Shown: positions 18,893-27,059 of the stretch, in pieces | Numbering within the stretch: the stretch's first letter is position 1 | How the letters are laid out: each line of letters starts with the position of its first letter | NCBI RefSeq assembly: GCF_001637205.1 | Contig: NZ_LVJH01000039.1 | Location: 24,864-88,863 of the forward strand | Source of the DNA: Paenibacillus glacialis | GTDB lineage: Bacteria; Bacillota; Bacilli; Paenibacillales; Paenibacillaceae | Reading direction: 5' to 3' | DNA length: 64,000 nucleotides | The notes under the pieces: model-generated | Told to the model about the DNA's origin: nothing | Database searches by the model: none | Seen by the model: the letters and a program-made list of their open reading frames with translations, nothing else | Position numbers and translations under genes: made by a program

Positions 18893-19882
18893 GTGACTAG
18901 CATCGAGACAACTAACTTCCATCAGAACTTTAATCAGTTTTTTGATAAATTACAAGTAGCAAGGAAAAAAGAGATGCCGGCAGAACTCATGGCATTCCGA
19001 TCAGGTATTGGAGAAGGATCGATTAATCGTTTGATTCCACGTTCTGATTTAGAGGTGGTAATATCCGATTATTCTTTTGATCGAGATTATCAAATGAATA
19101 TGTCTACCATGCGGCCCATGATTGAGCTTAGCTATTGTATGGAAGGGGCTAGAGGGATTCATATATCGGGTTCTGATCATGAGATTGTTTCAGGGACATG
19201 CTCTCTTCAGTTTATAGAACAAGTGGGGGCGAACTTTGCATTTAATAAGAATGAATCCTATCAAATGATGGGGATTGGAATTCCTGTTTCAACCTTCAAT
19301 CATTTTATGCAAGAAGTAGGCGGTGAAGGTGGAAATTCGATGGACTTTTCTCATATCCTTGGGGAAAAGTCGTATCGAATGTTTCAAGATAAAATTGACC
19401 CTTCGGCGTCTATCATCGTAAAGCGAATGTTGGATGCAGTGGAAGAGAAGAGCATGACCAATCTGGAGTTAGAATGCAATGCATTACAGCTTTTATCAAT
19501 GTCATTTCGGTCTTTCCTGTTTGATAAAGATCCAAAGCCGTCGGAATTCTCCAAAAGTGATGTGGCGAAGATCCGACAAGCACGAGCAATTATAATCGAG
19601 TGCATGACGGAGCCACCTACGTTGACTGAATTATCTTGTTCAATTGATTTAAACGACTATAAATTGAAAAAGGGCTTCAAAGAGATGTATGGCACAACCG
19701 TGTTTGGCTATTTGCGGGAGAAACGACTGGAGAAAGCCCATCTTTTATTGCAAGGCGGCAAGATGAATGTGAATGAAGCTTCCTGTGCTGTTGGCTACTC
19801 TAATCCTAGTTATTTTGCTGAAGCGTTCAGGAACAAATTTGGAGTTAATCCTGGAGAATTTGTAAGAGGGCTTACTCGCTAA
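18893..19882 (+). CDS. AraC family regulator, PchR/YbtA-like
   Basis: 329 residues from a GTG, with GAGG upstream. The N-terminal part (about 1-210) has the effector-domain character of PchR and YbtA, siderophore-responsive activators. The C-terminal AraC domain (about 220-329) has two helix-turn-helix units; the second carries the VGYSNPSYFAEAFRNKFGV motif. By analogy it would activate the neighbouring uptake genes when its siderophore reaches the cytoplasm, while Fur represses it in iron-replete cells. It follows the ABC pair and MFS gene in the same orientation. Confidence 0.85.
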   Translation: MTSIETTNFHQNFNQFFDKLQVARKKEMPAELMAFRSGIGEGSINRLIPRSDLEVVISDYSFDRDYQMNMSTMRPMIELSYCMEGARGIHISGSDHEIVSGTCSLQFIEQVGANFAFNKNESYQMMGIGIPVSTFNHFMQEVGGEGGNSMDFSHILGEKSYRMFQDKIDPSASIIVKRMLDAVEEKSMTNLELECNALQLLSMSFRSFLFDKDPKPSEFSKSDVAKIRQARAIIIECMTEPPTLTELSCSIDLNDYKLKKGFKEMYGTTVFGYLREKRLEKAHLLLQGGKMNVNEASCAVGYSNPSYFAEAFRNKFGVNPGEFVRGLTR

Positions 19883-19917
19883 CTAAAAAAACGCTGGGAA
19901 ATCGATTCTTGGTATTA

Positions 19918-20013
19918 TCCCCTTTAAGTAGACACTCAAAACTGCATGTATCATGTGGAAAAGAGTGAACTTGGAGGGGATATTTAATGATTAAAAAAGG
20001 GCAAGTATTTTGA
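19918..20013 (+). mobile_element. Probable remnant of an IS3-family element (end plus orfA start)
   Basis: CCCCTTTAAGTAGACACTC resembles a transposon end. About 50 bases on, GGAGGGGA stands before ATG and a nine-codon frame coding M-I-K-K-G-Q-V-F then stop at 19987-20013, like the conserved beginning of IS3-type OrfA proteins (MKKGQ...). Nothing of the transposase remains. The rest of this spacer (20014-20146) shows no gene. Confidence 0.35.
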
Positions 20014-20146
20014 CTGAAAACTATCTTTTAAAGTACCGGGATATTGGTGAATAATTAAAGCTCTAACATTTTTCTTATCCCTCTAACCAGTATCCCTAAT
20101 CCGTCTACTGGTAGATGCCCGATGGAAGGCCTTGTAAGATTATAAA

Positions 20147-20161
20147 TGATAATTCTTATCA
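20147..20161 (+). promoter_or_regulatory. Fur box before the second binding-protein gene
   Basis: TGATAATTCTTATCA matches the Fur consensus at 14 of 15 positions. It ends 25 bases before the start codon. Confidence 0.85.
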
Positions 20162-20186
20162 ATTATAATTATAAGGAGATAAAGGA

Positions 20187-21161
20187 ATGAGAAATAGAAA
20201 ATGGTTTGGATTGATTTTACTAGTAGGTATTATTTCGTTAGTAGTAGGTTGTGCGGATAATTCAAAAACGAAAGATGCCGTAGAAAAAACTGAAAAGGCA
20301 CCTGCTCAAGTAAGCGAGGAAGTAGTTAATAAAGCTTCCTTTCCAAGAACGATTAAACATATGGAAGGGGAAACGGTTATTAAAGAAAAACCGCTTAAAA
20401 TAGCTACCCCGTACATTTCATTTGTCGATTATCTAGCTGTTTTAGATGAATATCCTATAGCTGGACAAGGGATTGAAATAATTGAAAGAAACTTTCCCTA
20501 TTTAAGCAAGATGATTGAAGGGAAAGATATTATCGATCTTGGACAAGAAGTGAGTTTGGAAAGACTGTTGGCATCAGAACCTGATTTGATCATCGCAGCA
20601 AATGATATGGCGGATAAATATGAACAATTATCACAAATTGCACCGACCGTCATTTTCCCGGAGGCTGCGGATTGGCGCACGACATTGATTGAAATTGCTA
20701 AAGTAATCGGTAAAGAGGATAAAGCGGATACTGTACTTGCAGAATTTGACCGCAAATCAGCAGAATACAAGGAACAATTAGCCTTTAGAAGTGGCGAGTC
20801 TGTCATGTTTGCAATGTACAGTGGAAAAGAGCAATTTGTCCTCTGGGAAGAGAAACGATTCGATGCCTTTTATATCGGGTTAGGTTTAAAGCCGACAGAG
20901 GGTGCTGAAATAGGTGGGCGATTGACGTTAGAAGGAGTGGTAGATTTAAACCCGGATCACTTGTTTATAGTTAACAATTGGCAAGAACCCATTGAAGGGG
21001 GAGTGAAGGAAGACTTAAAAGATAATAAAGTATGGCAGAGTTTGAGTGCAGTCCAAAAAGACCAAGTCTATTATTTGGAAGACCCTTCACTGCCAGGACC
21101 GTTGGCACTTGCCAAAATTAAGGGAATTGAAGAAGTAATGGAAGCGATGGGAAAGAAATAG
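20187..21161 (+). CDS. Siderophore-binding lipoprotein of an ABC importer (second)
   Basis: 324 residues. The signal ends LVVGC with lipid-modified Cys22. Two lobes of a class III binding protein follow, with SEPDLIIAANDMADKYEQL at the end of the first lobe and LNPDHLFIVNN in the second. AAGGAGATAAAGG stands before the ATG. No permease is encoded next to it, so it probably docks on the FecCD pair of the island. It forms its own Fur-boxed unit, closed by a hairpin at 21182-21217. Confidence 0.9.
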   Translation: MRNRKWFGLILLVGIISLVVGCADNSKTKDAVEKTEKAPAQVSEEVVNKASFPRTIKHMEGETVIKEKPLKIATPYISFVDYLAVLDEYPIAGQGIEIIERNFPYLSKMIEGKDIIDLGQEVSLERLLASEPDLIIAANDMADKYEQLSQIAPTVIFPEAADWRTTLIEIAKVIGKEDKADTVLAEFDRKSAEYKEQLAFRSGESVMFAMYSGKEQFVLWEEKRFDAFYIGLGLKPTEGAEIGGRLTLEGVVDLNPDHLFIVNNWQEPIEGGVKEDLKDNKVWQSLSAVQKDQVYYLEDPSLPGPLALAKIKGIEEVMEAMGKK

Positions 21162-21181
21162 AGTCGAGCTGAAATGATAGG

Positions 21182-21217
21182 GAATAACCGAGCGAGAGAT
21201 ATACTGCTTGGTTATTC
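21182..21217 (+). terminator. Hairpin after the second binding-protein gene
   Basis: A 12-bp stem GAATAACCGAGC / GCTTGGTTATTC with one G-T wobble. There is no long T run after it, so termination strength is uncertain. Confidence 0.55.
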
Positions 21218-21307
21218 TCTATGTAGAGAGAGCAGTTATAAACGTTACTAACGAGTAAGTCTAGAGCGTCTAAGCATGGGATACAACTAATGTGTATTAT
21301 ATTTGTA

Positions 21308-21360
21308 TTGACCCCCTAAAATAAATCTGATAGCATAAATGAGAATGAAAATCATTATCA
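21308..21360 (+). promoter_or_regulatory. Promoter with overlapping Fur boxes before the broken binding-protein gene
   Basis: TTGACC at 21308-21313 and TAGCAT 17 bases later form a weak promoter. TGAAAATCATTATCA at 21346-21360 matches the Fur consensus at 14 of 15 positions, and a second, overlapping weaker box lies at 21340-21354. Confidence 0.7.
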
Positions 21361-21381
21361 ATTTAACAAAAGGGAATTCTA

Positions 21382-22361
21382 ATGCTTAAAAATAAATCTA
21401 TCATCTTTTGTCTGCTACTAGTTATGTTAGCGATGACGATTACCGCTTGTAGTAAGGGCGATCAATCATCTGAAAGTAAAAAAAGTAACGGAGAAACGAA
21501 GAAAGAAACGGTTGTAAGCGAACAACCCAAAACGAGAACAGTAAAAACGGTCAACGGAGATATTGAAATACCAGCAAATCCAAAAAGAATTGTGGTTGGG
21601 GATTATTTACCTACACTGCTTGTACTAGGGGAAAAGCCGGTGGGTGCAGGAGAACAAGATCTTGCTAATGTACATATACAGGATCAAATCACCGGGATTG
21701 AAAGTACAGGGGAGAGTTCTATGGAGAAAATATTGGAACTACAGCCAGATTTAATTATTAGCGCTGATTCTGAACCGAGTACATTTGACAAGCTGTCCAA
21801 GATCGCTCCGACAGTGATTATTCCTTACAGTACCTATAGTGATACCTATGAGGAAGTAAGGGCCATTGGCGAGATGCTAGGTAAAGACAAGGAAGCGGAG
21901 AATGGCTGGCTACTTTTGATGAAAAAATACAACAACAGAGAGAGAAAGTTCAGGCGGTAATGGCTGAAGGAGAAACAGTCTCTATCTTTGGCGCTTTTAA
22001 AAAGGAATCCTACATCTAAGGAGATGGTATTTACCGGGGCGGGCAAGCCATCTATAAGCTTCTTCAACTAACTCCGCCAGAGCGTATTAAAAAGGAGTTA
22101 ATCGATGCGGGGGAGTCTTACAAACAAGTATCTTTCGAAGTGTTAACTGATTATGCTGGTGATTATATCTTTTTCGATCAATCACATGGTGGTAAGTTAG
22201 ACAAAGAGGATGCTGTTTGGAAATCAGTAGATGCGGTTAAAAAGGATAATGTTTTCTATCTCGATGGAAAACGGTTTTGGCCATATGATCCGATTGCTGT
22301 GCTAGCTCAAGCGGAAGAAGTGGCTGATATGCTTGTTGCTAAGAAAAAGAGTGAGAAATAA
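21382..22361 (+). pseudogene. Siderophore-binding lipoprotein gene broken by a frameshift and a stop
   Basis: The start is intact: lipoprotein signal with Cys23 (TITAC) and about 175 residues of a class III binding protein closely resembling the product at 25956. Near 21915-21920 one base appears to be missing. The reading then continues in another frame (D-E-K-I-Q-Q-Q...), while the original frame ends at 21960. In the new frame a TAA at 22017-22019 stands where the paralogue has Tyr (VYGDNFGRGG against IxGDGIYRGG). The frame then stays open to 22361. Repaired length would be about 326 residues. Two independent lesions argue for a true pseudogene rather than one sequencing error. Confidence 0.85.
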
Positions 22362-22458
22362 GACTAGAACACACGTTTCATATAAGTTCAGTTTGTCCAA
22401 AAAAGTTTATAAGTTTGTCCATTTCTTCAGAGTAAGGTGATAGGCTATACTCAATTAG

Positions 22459-22473
22459 TGAGAATGATTATTA
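22459..22473 (+). promoter_or_regulatory. Fur box before the single ABC half-transporter
   Basis: TGAGAATGATTATTA matches the Fur consensus at 13 of 15 positions and lies 53 bases before the TTG start. Confidence 0.7.
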
Positions 22474-22526
22474 ATATCGGAAATTTATATATGGATAGTT
22501 AATCAAATGCTGGAGTGTGATACATA

Positions 22527-24242
22527 TTGTTAAAACGTTTCTTTTCTTACTATAAACCTTATCGAAGGCTATTCATCTTGGACTTTTCCTGTGCGGTCAT
22601 AGCTGCATTATTAGAACTTGCCTTTCCGCTAGCTGTCCATCGTGTAGTGGATAATTTATTACCTAGCTCGAACTGGAGTTGGATCTTATGGGGATGTGCT
22701 TTGTTATTAGGAATTTATATTATTAGTTCGGCTCTCCATTATGTTGTCACCTACTGGGGACATAAACTAGGCATTAATATAGAGTCCGATATGCGAAAAG
22801 ATCTTTTCACTCATGTACAGAAGTTATCGTTCCGCTTTTTTGATAATAATAAAACAGGTCATTTAGTCTCAAGAATGACAAACGATTTAATGGATATTGG
22901 TGAAATCGCGCATCATGGACCTGAGGATTTATTTATCGCAATTATGACGCTCTCAGGCGCATTTGCAATCATGTTTTCGATAAATTGGCAATTAGCTGTA
23001 CTTACTTTTATTATTGTACCCCTTATTATATGTCTTTCCTTGTATTTCAGTAAAAAAATGTCTATAGCATTCAAACGTTTCTTCGCAGATATCGCTGATT
23101 TTAATGCACGTGTAGAAAATAATGTGAGTGGTATGCGTGTTGTTCAAGCATTTGCTAATGAAGAGCATGAAATCGCTCAATTCAATGAAAATAATGGACG
23201 CTTTCGAGATTCGAAATTGATTGCCTACCGAATTATGGCGTGGAATTCATCCATTAGTTATATTCTTATGAAATTCGTCACGTTGTTTGTTCTGCTATGC
23301 GGTACATGGTTTGTTATTAATAAACAAATGACATACGGAGAGTTTCTTGCTTTTGTTCTTCTATCGAACGTATTCTTAGGACCGATTCAACAAATCAATG
23401 CGGTTATTGAAATGTATCCCAAAGGAGTTGCTGGATTTAAACGTTATGTAGAGATGCTTGAGACAGAGCCCGATGTAGCCGATGCTCCGAACGCGATAGC
23501 TGTCCGGCATTTAGAAGGGAATATAAAGTTCCAAGACGTGTCGTTTGGTTATGAGGGTAAAGAGAATGTGTTAGTAAATATTAATTTAACGATTCATGCA
23601 GGTGAAACAGTAGCACTTGTTGGACCATCAGGTGCTGGGAAAACGACGATCTGTAGTCTGTTACCTCGCTTTTATGATATAAACAGCGGATCTATAATGA
23701 TCGATGGGATTGAGACCCGACAAATGACTCTTGAATCCCTACGCACTCAGATAGGGATTGTCCAACAAGATGTCTTCCTATTTGATGGAACGATTCGCGA
23801 GAATATAGCTTATGGCAAGTTAGGTGCTTCTGATGAGCATATATGGGAAGCTGCTAGAAGAGCGCAGTTGGAAGAAGTCATCCTCTCCCAATCTGAAGGT
23901 ATGGATACATTGATTGGTGAGCGAGGCGTCAAATTGTCTGGTGGACAAAAACAACGGCTTTCCATTGCTCGAATGTTCCTTAAAAACCCATCTATTCTGA
24001 TCTTAGATGAAGCAACATCTGCTCTGGATACAGAAACAGAGGTAGCGATTCAACAGGCCCTAACGGAATTATCAGAAGGACGTACTACACTTGTCATTGC
24101 ACATCGTTTAGCAACGATTAAAAATGCAGACCGCATTGTTGTTGTCACAGAGGATGGCATTGTCGAGCAAGGAAGTCACCATGAGTTATTAGCTGTAGAA
24201 GGAGCTTATAACAGACTTCACCAAGCACAATTTGGAGTCTGA
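22527..24242 (+). CDS. Exporter-fold ABC transporter, ATP-binding/permease protein (likely homodimer)
   Basis: 571 residues from a TTG start. A six-helix membrane domain (about 1-310) is followed by a nucleotide-binding domain with Walker A GPSGAGKTT, signature LSGGQKQR and LILDEATSALD. Unlike the pair at 14047-17539 it has no partner gene, so a homodimer is likely. The Fur box and the neighbouring siderophore genes suggest a role in iron supply, such as siderophore movement across the membrane, but sequence alone does not exclude general drug export. The Btr-like gene follows within 20 bases and is probably co-transcribed. Confidence 0.85.
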   Translation: MLKRFFSYYKPYRRLFILDFSCAVIAALLELAFPLAVHRVVDNLLPSSNWSWILWGCALLLGIYIISSALHYVVTYWGHKLGINIESDMRKDLFTHVQKLSFRFFDNNKTGHLVSRMTNDLMDIGEIAHHGPEDLFIAIMTLSGAFAIMFSINWQLAVLTFIIVPLIICLSLYFSKKMSIAFKRFFADIADFNARVENNVSGMRVVQAFANEEHEIAQFNENNGRFRDSKLIAYRIMAWNSSISYILMKFVTLFVLLCGTWFVINKQMTYGEFLAFVLLSNVFLGPIQQINAVIEMYPKGVAGFKRYVEMLETEPDVADAPNAIAVRHLEGNIKFQDVSFGYEGKENVLVNINLTIHAGETVALVGPSGAGKTTICSLLPRFYDINSGSIMIDGIETRQMTLESLRTQIGIVQQDVFLFDGTIRENIAYGKLGASDEHIWEAARRAQLEEVILSQSEGMDTLIGERGVKLSGGQKQRLSIARMFLKNPSILILDEATSALDTETEVAIQQALTELSEGRTTLVIAHRLATIKNADRIVVVTEDGIVEQGSHHELLAVEGAYNRLHQAQFGV

Positions 24243-24261
24243 TTAAGAAAGGAACATGGTG

Positions 24262-25860
24262 ATGGAAGATAGGCTATCAAAGGATCGTATCCCGTATTCT
24301 CACACCTATTATTTACCTGTTAGTATATCGAACTGGGAAGAAACCTTAATTACGACAGATGAAGAAATGGCATCGTGTCCTTGTGTTCTTGTTGTTTCAA
24401 ATGGAAATGGCTTACTCACTCTTAACGAACAGCAATATGCGTTGTCACGTGGTTGTGTAGTACTTTGGCATAATTCCAACGAATTGAAGTTGTCTGCTCA
24501 ATTGCATACAAGGTTTGAGGGAATTCTGATCAGGTACCGTTGCTTGAACAGTGATGGCGCAGAACCGAATGTATTAAAGTATCCTGAACCTCTTTGGGAC
24601 TGTTCATTGAACATCATAAGTCTGACGGCAGAGCTAGAAAAAGTTTCGAGAAATCTATCCAACAGTAAGCCGTTTCATTTCCAACAGCTATTTGTTGAGC
24701 TACTGTCAGAGCTGTCTGAAGAAATTGAAAGGCGACTTCAGCAAACAGGTTCGTGGATGGAACAAGTACTTCATTACATAGACACGCATTTTCATGAGGA
24801 TGTGACGCGCGAGCAGATGGCCACATTGGCGCAGGTGAGTCCAGAGCATTTCTCCCGTGCATTCCGCAGACATACGGGTCAAACTTTCAGCGCTTATCTA
24901 GCCATGTTACGGATTCGCACCTCTCAGAATAGGCTGCTATTCAATATGCCAAAGTTAGAGAATTTGGCACAGGAAGTGGGCTATAAAGAAGGTAATTATT
25001 TAAGTCGAAAATTTAAGCAGTTAGTTGGCTTGTCTCCTACCGCTTATCATCATAAGCAAAAACGGGTGGTTACTCTTAATAGTAATCATACCGCATGCTT
25101 ACTGGCATTAGGTATCACCCCGGAACTGGGAGTGTACTCCTCTTGGATAGAAAGTGTGAAGCACGTGAACCCCGTGCAAAAGCTCTATGAATGTGGAGGA
25201 AGCGCCTCCTCTTTCTATGAGACGGTTGCTGCCGCTCATCCTGATGTAATTATTGACTATAATACGGCAAAGGGGAATAATGTACTGCTACCGTTGGCTC
25301 CTGTACTTGGCCTGTCTTTTATGAACATAAGCTGGCGAGAGCAATTCCGCCTCATTGCTGACATTGTAGAAAGACAGTGGCACGTAGAGGAATGGCTTGC
25401 TCATTACGATGAACTGATTTGTTCCTTTAATCAGAAACTCGATCAGCGCCTTTGCGAACGGGGAACTGCTGTCGTGTGGGAGATTGGTACAAGCTCGGCT
25501 TACTGTATTAACAGTAGCTACGGCAGAGGAAGCCAAATCTTGTATGAAGATATCGGCTTTCGTCCACCAGTCTCTCTGCTTAAGCATGGCATTGACAGAT
25601 GGGGATATGTAGAGGAGGAGATCGAGGCTATCGTAGACTACCCAGCAGATCATATCTTTATTACTGGGTTACCTTCAAATTTAGCGGCAAAGAAGAGAAT
25701 GAATCGTCTGTTTAGGTCTGAGCCATGGCTGAAGATGGAGGCTGTCAAAAAAAATCGGGTGTATGTAATTGACAAGCCAGATTTGTTTTATGGCTATGAC
25801 CCGCTATCCTCTCAGGCGCAGTTGCATGAGCTGATGAGATTGCTAACATTACAAAATTGA
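24262..25860 (+). CDS. AraC-type activator fused to a siderophore-binding domain (Btr-like)
   Basis: About 532 residues. An N-terminal cupin-like region (1-150) is followed by an AraC DNA-binding domain (about 165-262, with VSPEHFSRAFRRHTGQTFSAYL). A full class III substrate-binding domain (about 268-530, with AAHPDVIIDY) lies at the C-terminus without any signal peptide, so it works in the cytoplasm. This is the layout and length of Bacillus subtilis Btr, which senses bacillibactin and activates its uptake genes. The ATG at 24262 is preferred (AAAGGA 9 bases upstream) over ATG 24256, only 3 bases from it. It probably activates the binding-protein gene that follows. Confidence 0.9.
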   Translation: MEDRLSKDRIPYSHTYYLPVSISNWEETLITTDEEMASCPCVLVVSNGNGLLTLNEQQYALSRGCVVLWHNSNELKLSAQLHTRFEGILIRYRCLNSDGAEPNVLKYPEPLWDCSLNIISLTAELEKVSRNLSNSKPFHFQQLFVELLSELSEEIERRLQQTGSWMEQVLHYIDTHFHEDVTREQMATLAQVSPEHFSRAFRRHTGQTFSAYLAMLRIRTSQNRLLFNMPKLENLAQEVGYKEGNYLSRKFKQLVGLSPTAYHHKQKRVVTLNSNHTACLLALGITPELGVYSSWIESVKHVNPVQKLYECGGSASSFYETVAAAHPDVIIDYNTAKGNNVLLPLAPVLGLSFMNISWREQFRLIADIVERQWHVEEWLAHYDELICSFNQKLDQRLCERGTAVVWEIGTSSAYCINSSYGRGSQILYEDIGFRPPVSLLKHGIDRWGYVEEEIEAIVDYPADHIFITGLPSNLAAKKRMNRLFRSEPWLKMEAVKKNRVYVIDKPDLFYGYDPLSSQAQLHELMRLLTLQN

Positions 25861-25917
25861 AGGAGCCAGATCATTTTAGTGTATAGACATAATTGTCAGA
25901 ATGCCTTAAAATAATAT

Positions 25918-25932
25918 TGAGAATGATTATCA
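25918..25932 (+). promoter_or_regulatory. Fur box before the third intact binding-protein gene
   Basis: TGAGAATGATTATCA matches the Fur consensus at 14 of 15 positions. It lies 23 bases before the TTG start. Confidence 0.85.
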
Positions 25933-25955
25933 TTATTGCTTGAGGGGGATTCAAG

Positions 25956-26960
25956 TTGCATTCACGAGAAAAACATCATAGGTCACAGAGATTAGGGTTA
26001 GTTGTTCCGTTATTGTTTCTACTGATTGTATTAGTTCTTTCCGCTTGCGGAGCGACAGAGACAAAGACAGCTTCAAACAGCGGCGTAGTGGAGAAACCGA
26101 AAACAGAAGAGAACTCAAGTGCTAACACGAGCAGCGCTGTAAAAACTGTTACTACAATAAAAGGTGAGATTGAAATTCCTGCGAAACCGCAACGTATTGT
26201 TGCAGAGGAATACCTGGGTAGTCTAATTACCTTGGATGTTATTCCGGTGGGAGCGCCAGAACTGATCATTAAGAACTATTATTTCAAAGATAAGCTTGTG
26301 GGCGTGTCGGATATCGGAACGTACGGAAAACCATCTGTCGAAAATATACTTGCTCTAAATCCAGATCTCATTATTACTGGTAATGGAGACAACTACGAAG
26401 TATTAAGCAAAATCGCACCTACCATTGTTATTCCTTACGGGGATTTGAAAGGCGTTCATGAGGAGCTAACCTATTTCGGTAAGCTACTTGATAAGCAAGA
26501 GGAAGCGAAGACTTGGCTACTCCAATACGATCAGCGCATTGCCGAGGCGAAGGCCAAGGTTGATAAAGCTATTGCTACTGATGCTAGTTTTTCCATTATG
26601 GAGGATGGTGGCAAGTCGACGTGGGTATACGGCGATAATTTTGGTCGCGGTGGTCAGCCTATTTATCAGGCGCTTGGACGTAAGCCACCTAGCGGAGTTG
26701 CCAATGAAATTATGGATAAGCAATGGGCAGAACTCTCTGAGGAAATGGTAGAGAGTTATGCCGGCGATTATATTATTATGACTTCCAACGGACGAAAGAT
26801 TGAAGATTTCCAGAAAGATCCGATTTGGGGAAGTGTTCCAGCTGTTAAGAATGGTCATATCTATGTGTGGCCGGAAGAACGCTCTTGGTATTATGATCCG
26901 ATTGCCGTCCTTGCTCAGATTGAAGAACTAACGACTTGGCTCACCAATCTCGAAAAATAG
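25956..26960 (+). CDS. Siderophore-binding lipoprotein of an ABC importer (third intact)
   Basis: 334 residues from TTG, with GAGGGGG 7 bases upstream. The signal peptide has a long basic N-terminus and ends VLSAC (Cys31). A class III binding fold follows, with ALNPDLIITGNGD, LSKIAPTIVIPYG and the FGRGGQPIY stretch that also marks the pseudogene at 21382. The end YYDPIAVLAQIEEL is typical of FeuA/YfiY-type proteins. The Btr-like regulator directly upstream suggests that this is the binder for the siderophore sensed there. Confidence 0.9.
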   Translation: MHSREKHHRSQRLGLVVPLLFLLIVLVLSACGATETKTASNSGVVEKPKTEENSSANTSSAVKTVTTIKGEIEIPAKPQRIVAEEYLGSLITLDVIPVGAPELIIKNYYFKDKLVGVSDIGTYGKPSVENILALNPDLIITGNGDNYEVLSKIAPTIVIPYGDLKGVHEELTYFGKLLDKQEEAKTWLLQYDQRIAEAKAKVDKAIATDASFSIMEDGGKSTWVYGDNFGRGGQPIYQALGRKPPSGVANEIMDKQWAELSEEMVESYAGDYIIMTSNGRKIEDFQKDPIWGSVPAVKNGHIYVWPEERSWYYDPIAVLAQIEELTTWLTNLEK

Positions 26961-27059
26961 AAATGGTGCTCCTCAGGTCAGCTTCATGGCATGGGGAGGA
27001 TTTTACTTTCGGTTATCAAAACTTTTTACATAATGACTAGATGAAAAGGAGCATTCATA

